DNA from: Xanthocytophaga sp031424975
Lineage (GTDB): Bacteria; Bacteroidota; Bacteroidia; Cytophagales; 172606-1
Length of the DNA: 13,494 nt
Direction of reading: 5' to 3'
Assembly (NCBI GenBank): GCA_031424975.1
Contig: JANPIL010000089.1
Coordinates: 1-13,494 of the forward strand
How positions within the stretch are numbered: the first letter of the stretch is position 1; every line of letters starts with the position of its first letter. This document shows positions 12,760 through 13,494 of this stretch, piece by piece. The position numbers and the translations under genes were made by a program. The notes beneath the pieces were generated by a model that worked only from the letters and a program-made list of their open reading frames with translations, ran no database searches and was not told where the DNA came from.

Positions 12760-13494
12760 ATGAAAAACATCTTTTTGCTATTGCTGCTTGCGGCGGTAAA
12801 CCCAGCCTGCAACAGCAAAAATTTCGAACCGAACGCAACTACCGCCGATGCCACCGAAATCCAGGCGGAGGAGGCTGGGTCGTCTGCCGCACCAAGCGAG
12901 TTCATGGCCGCAAAACAGCAAGCCGCCGAGCCGGAAGCAACCCTTGCACAACCGCAAATAATCAAGAATGCGGACATCCGTTTCCAAGTGGAGAAACTGG
13001 AAGTAAGTGCCGCAGCAGTGAAAAAAACCGTAGCCGCTTACAAAGGCTACGCGGCCTCCGCTAACGAAACGCGCAGCAACTACGCGCACCAAGTGGATTT
13101 TACCATCCGCATTCCGGCGGCGCAATTTGAGGCGGCCATGCAGGAATTGCTGAAACAATCCATTTTTGTGGCCCGCAACAACGTCACTGCCGAAGACGTG
13201 ACTGAGGAATTTGTGGACATTCAATCGCGGCTCAAAACCAAACGGCAACTGGAAGCCCGCTACCTGGATTTGCTGAAACAAGCCAAAACCATGAAAGACA
13301 TCTTGGAACTGGAACGCGCCTTGCAGCAAATCCGTGAGGAAATAGAAGCCCGCGAAGGCCGCCTAAAATACCTGCGCAACCAAGTGGGTTACAGCACGAT
13401 ACGCTTGGAAATGTACGAGGAAGTTGCCTACGCCAACGCCCCGGAAACCGGTGTCTGGGGTAAACTGGCGGCAAGTTTCGGCAATGGCTGGGGC
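12760..13494 (+). CDS. DUF4349 domain-containing envelope protein, 3' end outside the window
   Basis: The frame is open from an ATG at 12760 to the last base, giving 245 residues of an incomplete protein. It starts with a signal sequence (MKNIFLLLLLAAVNPACNS). Cys17 could be a lipidation site, although NPAC is a poor lipobox; relatives are often lipoproteins. After a low-complexity Ala/Glu linker (25-65) comes the DUF4349 core: IIKNADIRFQVEKLEVSAAAV, then YKGYAASANETR and a RIPAAQFEAAMQEL segment, then EDVTEEFVDIQSRLKTKRQLEARYLDLL, which leads into a coiled coil (about 150-205) and the VGYSTIRLEMYEE strand. The family usually continues with one C-terminal membrane helix, which would be just past the window end. 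Function is unknown; it resembles cell-surface or stalk-like envelope proteins. Confidence 0.85.
   Translation, partial: MKNIFLLLLLAAVNPACNSKNFEPNATTADATEIQAEEAGSSAAPSEFMAAKQQAAEPEATLAQPQIIKNADIRFQVEKLEVSAAAVKKTVAAYKGYAASANETRSNYAHQVDFTIRIPAAQFEAAMQELLKQSIFVARNNVTAEDVTEEFVDIQSRLKTKRQLEARYLDLLKQAKTMKDILELERALQQIREEIEAREGRLKYLRNQVGYSTIRLEMYEEVAYANAPETGVWGKLAASFGNGWG

Overview
The window looks like a chromosomal segment of a Bacteroidota bacterium, possibly Saprospiria, Chitinophagia or a related class; the genus cannot be read from it. The main evidence is a large subtilase ending in a type IX secretion (T9SS) sorting domain, families typical of the phylum (DUF4468, DUF4349, a sigma-70 ECF cluster), a TTTG-N19-TAnnTTTG-type promoter and almost no Shine-Dalgarno sites. 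GC content looks moderately high for the phylum.

Layout. Minus strand, 251-6609: a Tat-exported Gfo/Idh/MocA oxidoreductase, a secreted DUF4468 protein and a 1272-residue T9SS-secreted S8 protease with two PKD-like domains. Plus strand, 6987-7949: a YbjN-like protein and a Bcp-type peroxiredoxin. Minus strand, about 8097-8537: a four-helix membrane protein resembling DUF1772. Plus strand, 8660-10241: a probable envelope-stress operon of ECF sigma factor, single-pass membrane protein (candidate anti-sigma) and periplasmic Spy/CpxP-like protein. Plus strand, 10468-12162: gamma-glutamyltransferase. From 12760, running off the end: a DUF4349 protein. No tRNA, rRNA, CRISPR array, transposase or phage gene was seen.

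The standout signal is not a gene. A 32-nt motif recurs 17 times, on both strands, about once per 0.8 kb: GGGTTTG, 3 nt, TTTT, 4 nt, then RSATACTRTTTT plus two bases. All 17 copies keep the spacing of the blocks exactly. Twelve lie between genes and five inside coding sequence, in different reading frames. Two intergenic copies are split by hairpin inserts of exactly 21 and 24 nt. This density, bipartite structure and presence inside genes resemble the DNA uptake sequences of Pasteurellaceae and Neisseriaceae more than a classical promoter or transposon; that function is my inference. The gaps between genes also hold many unrelated short palindromes of REP type, especially 12163-12759.
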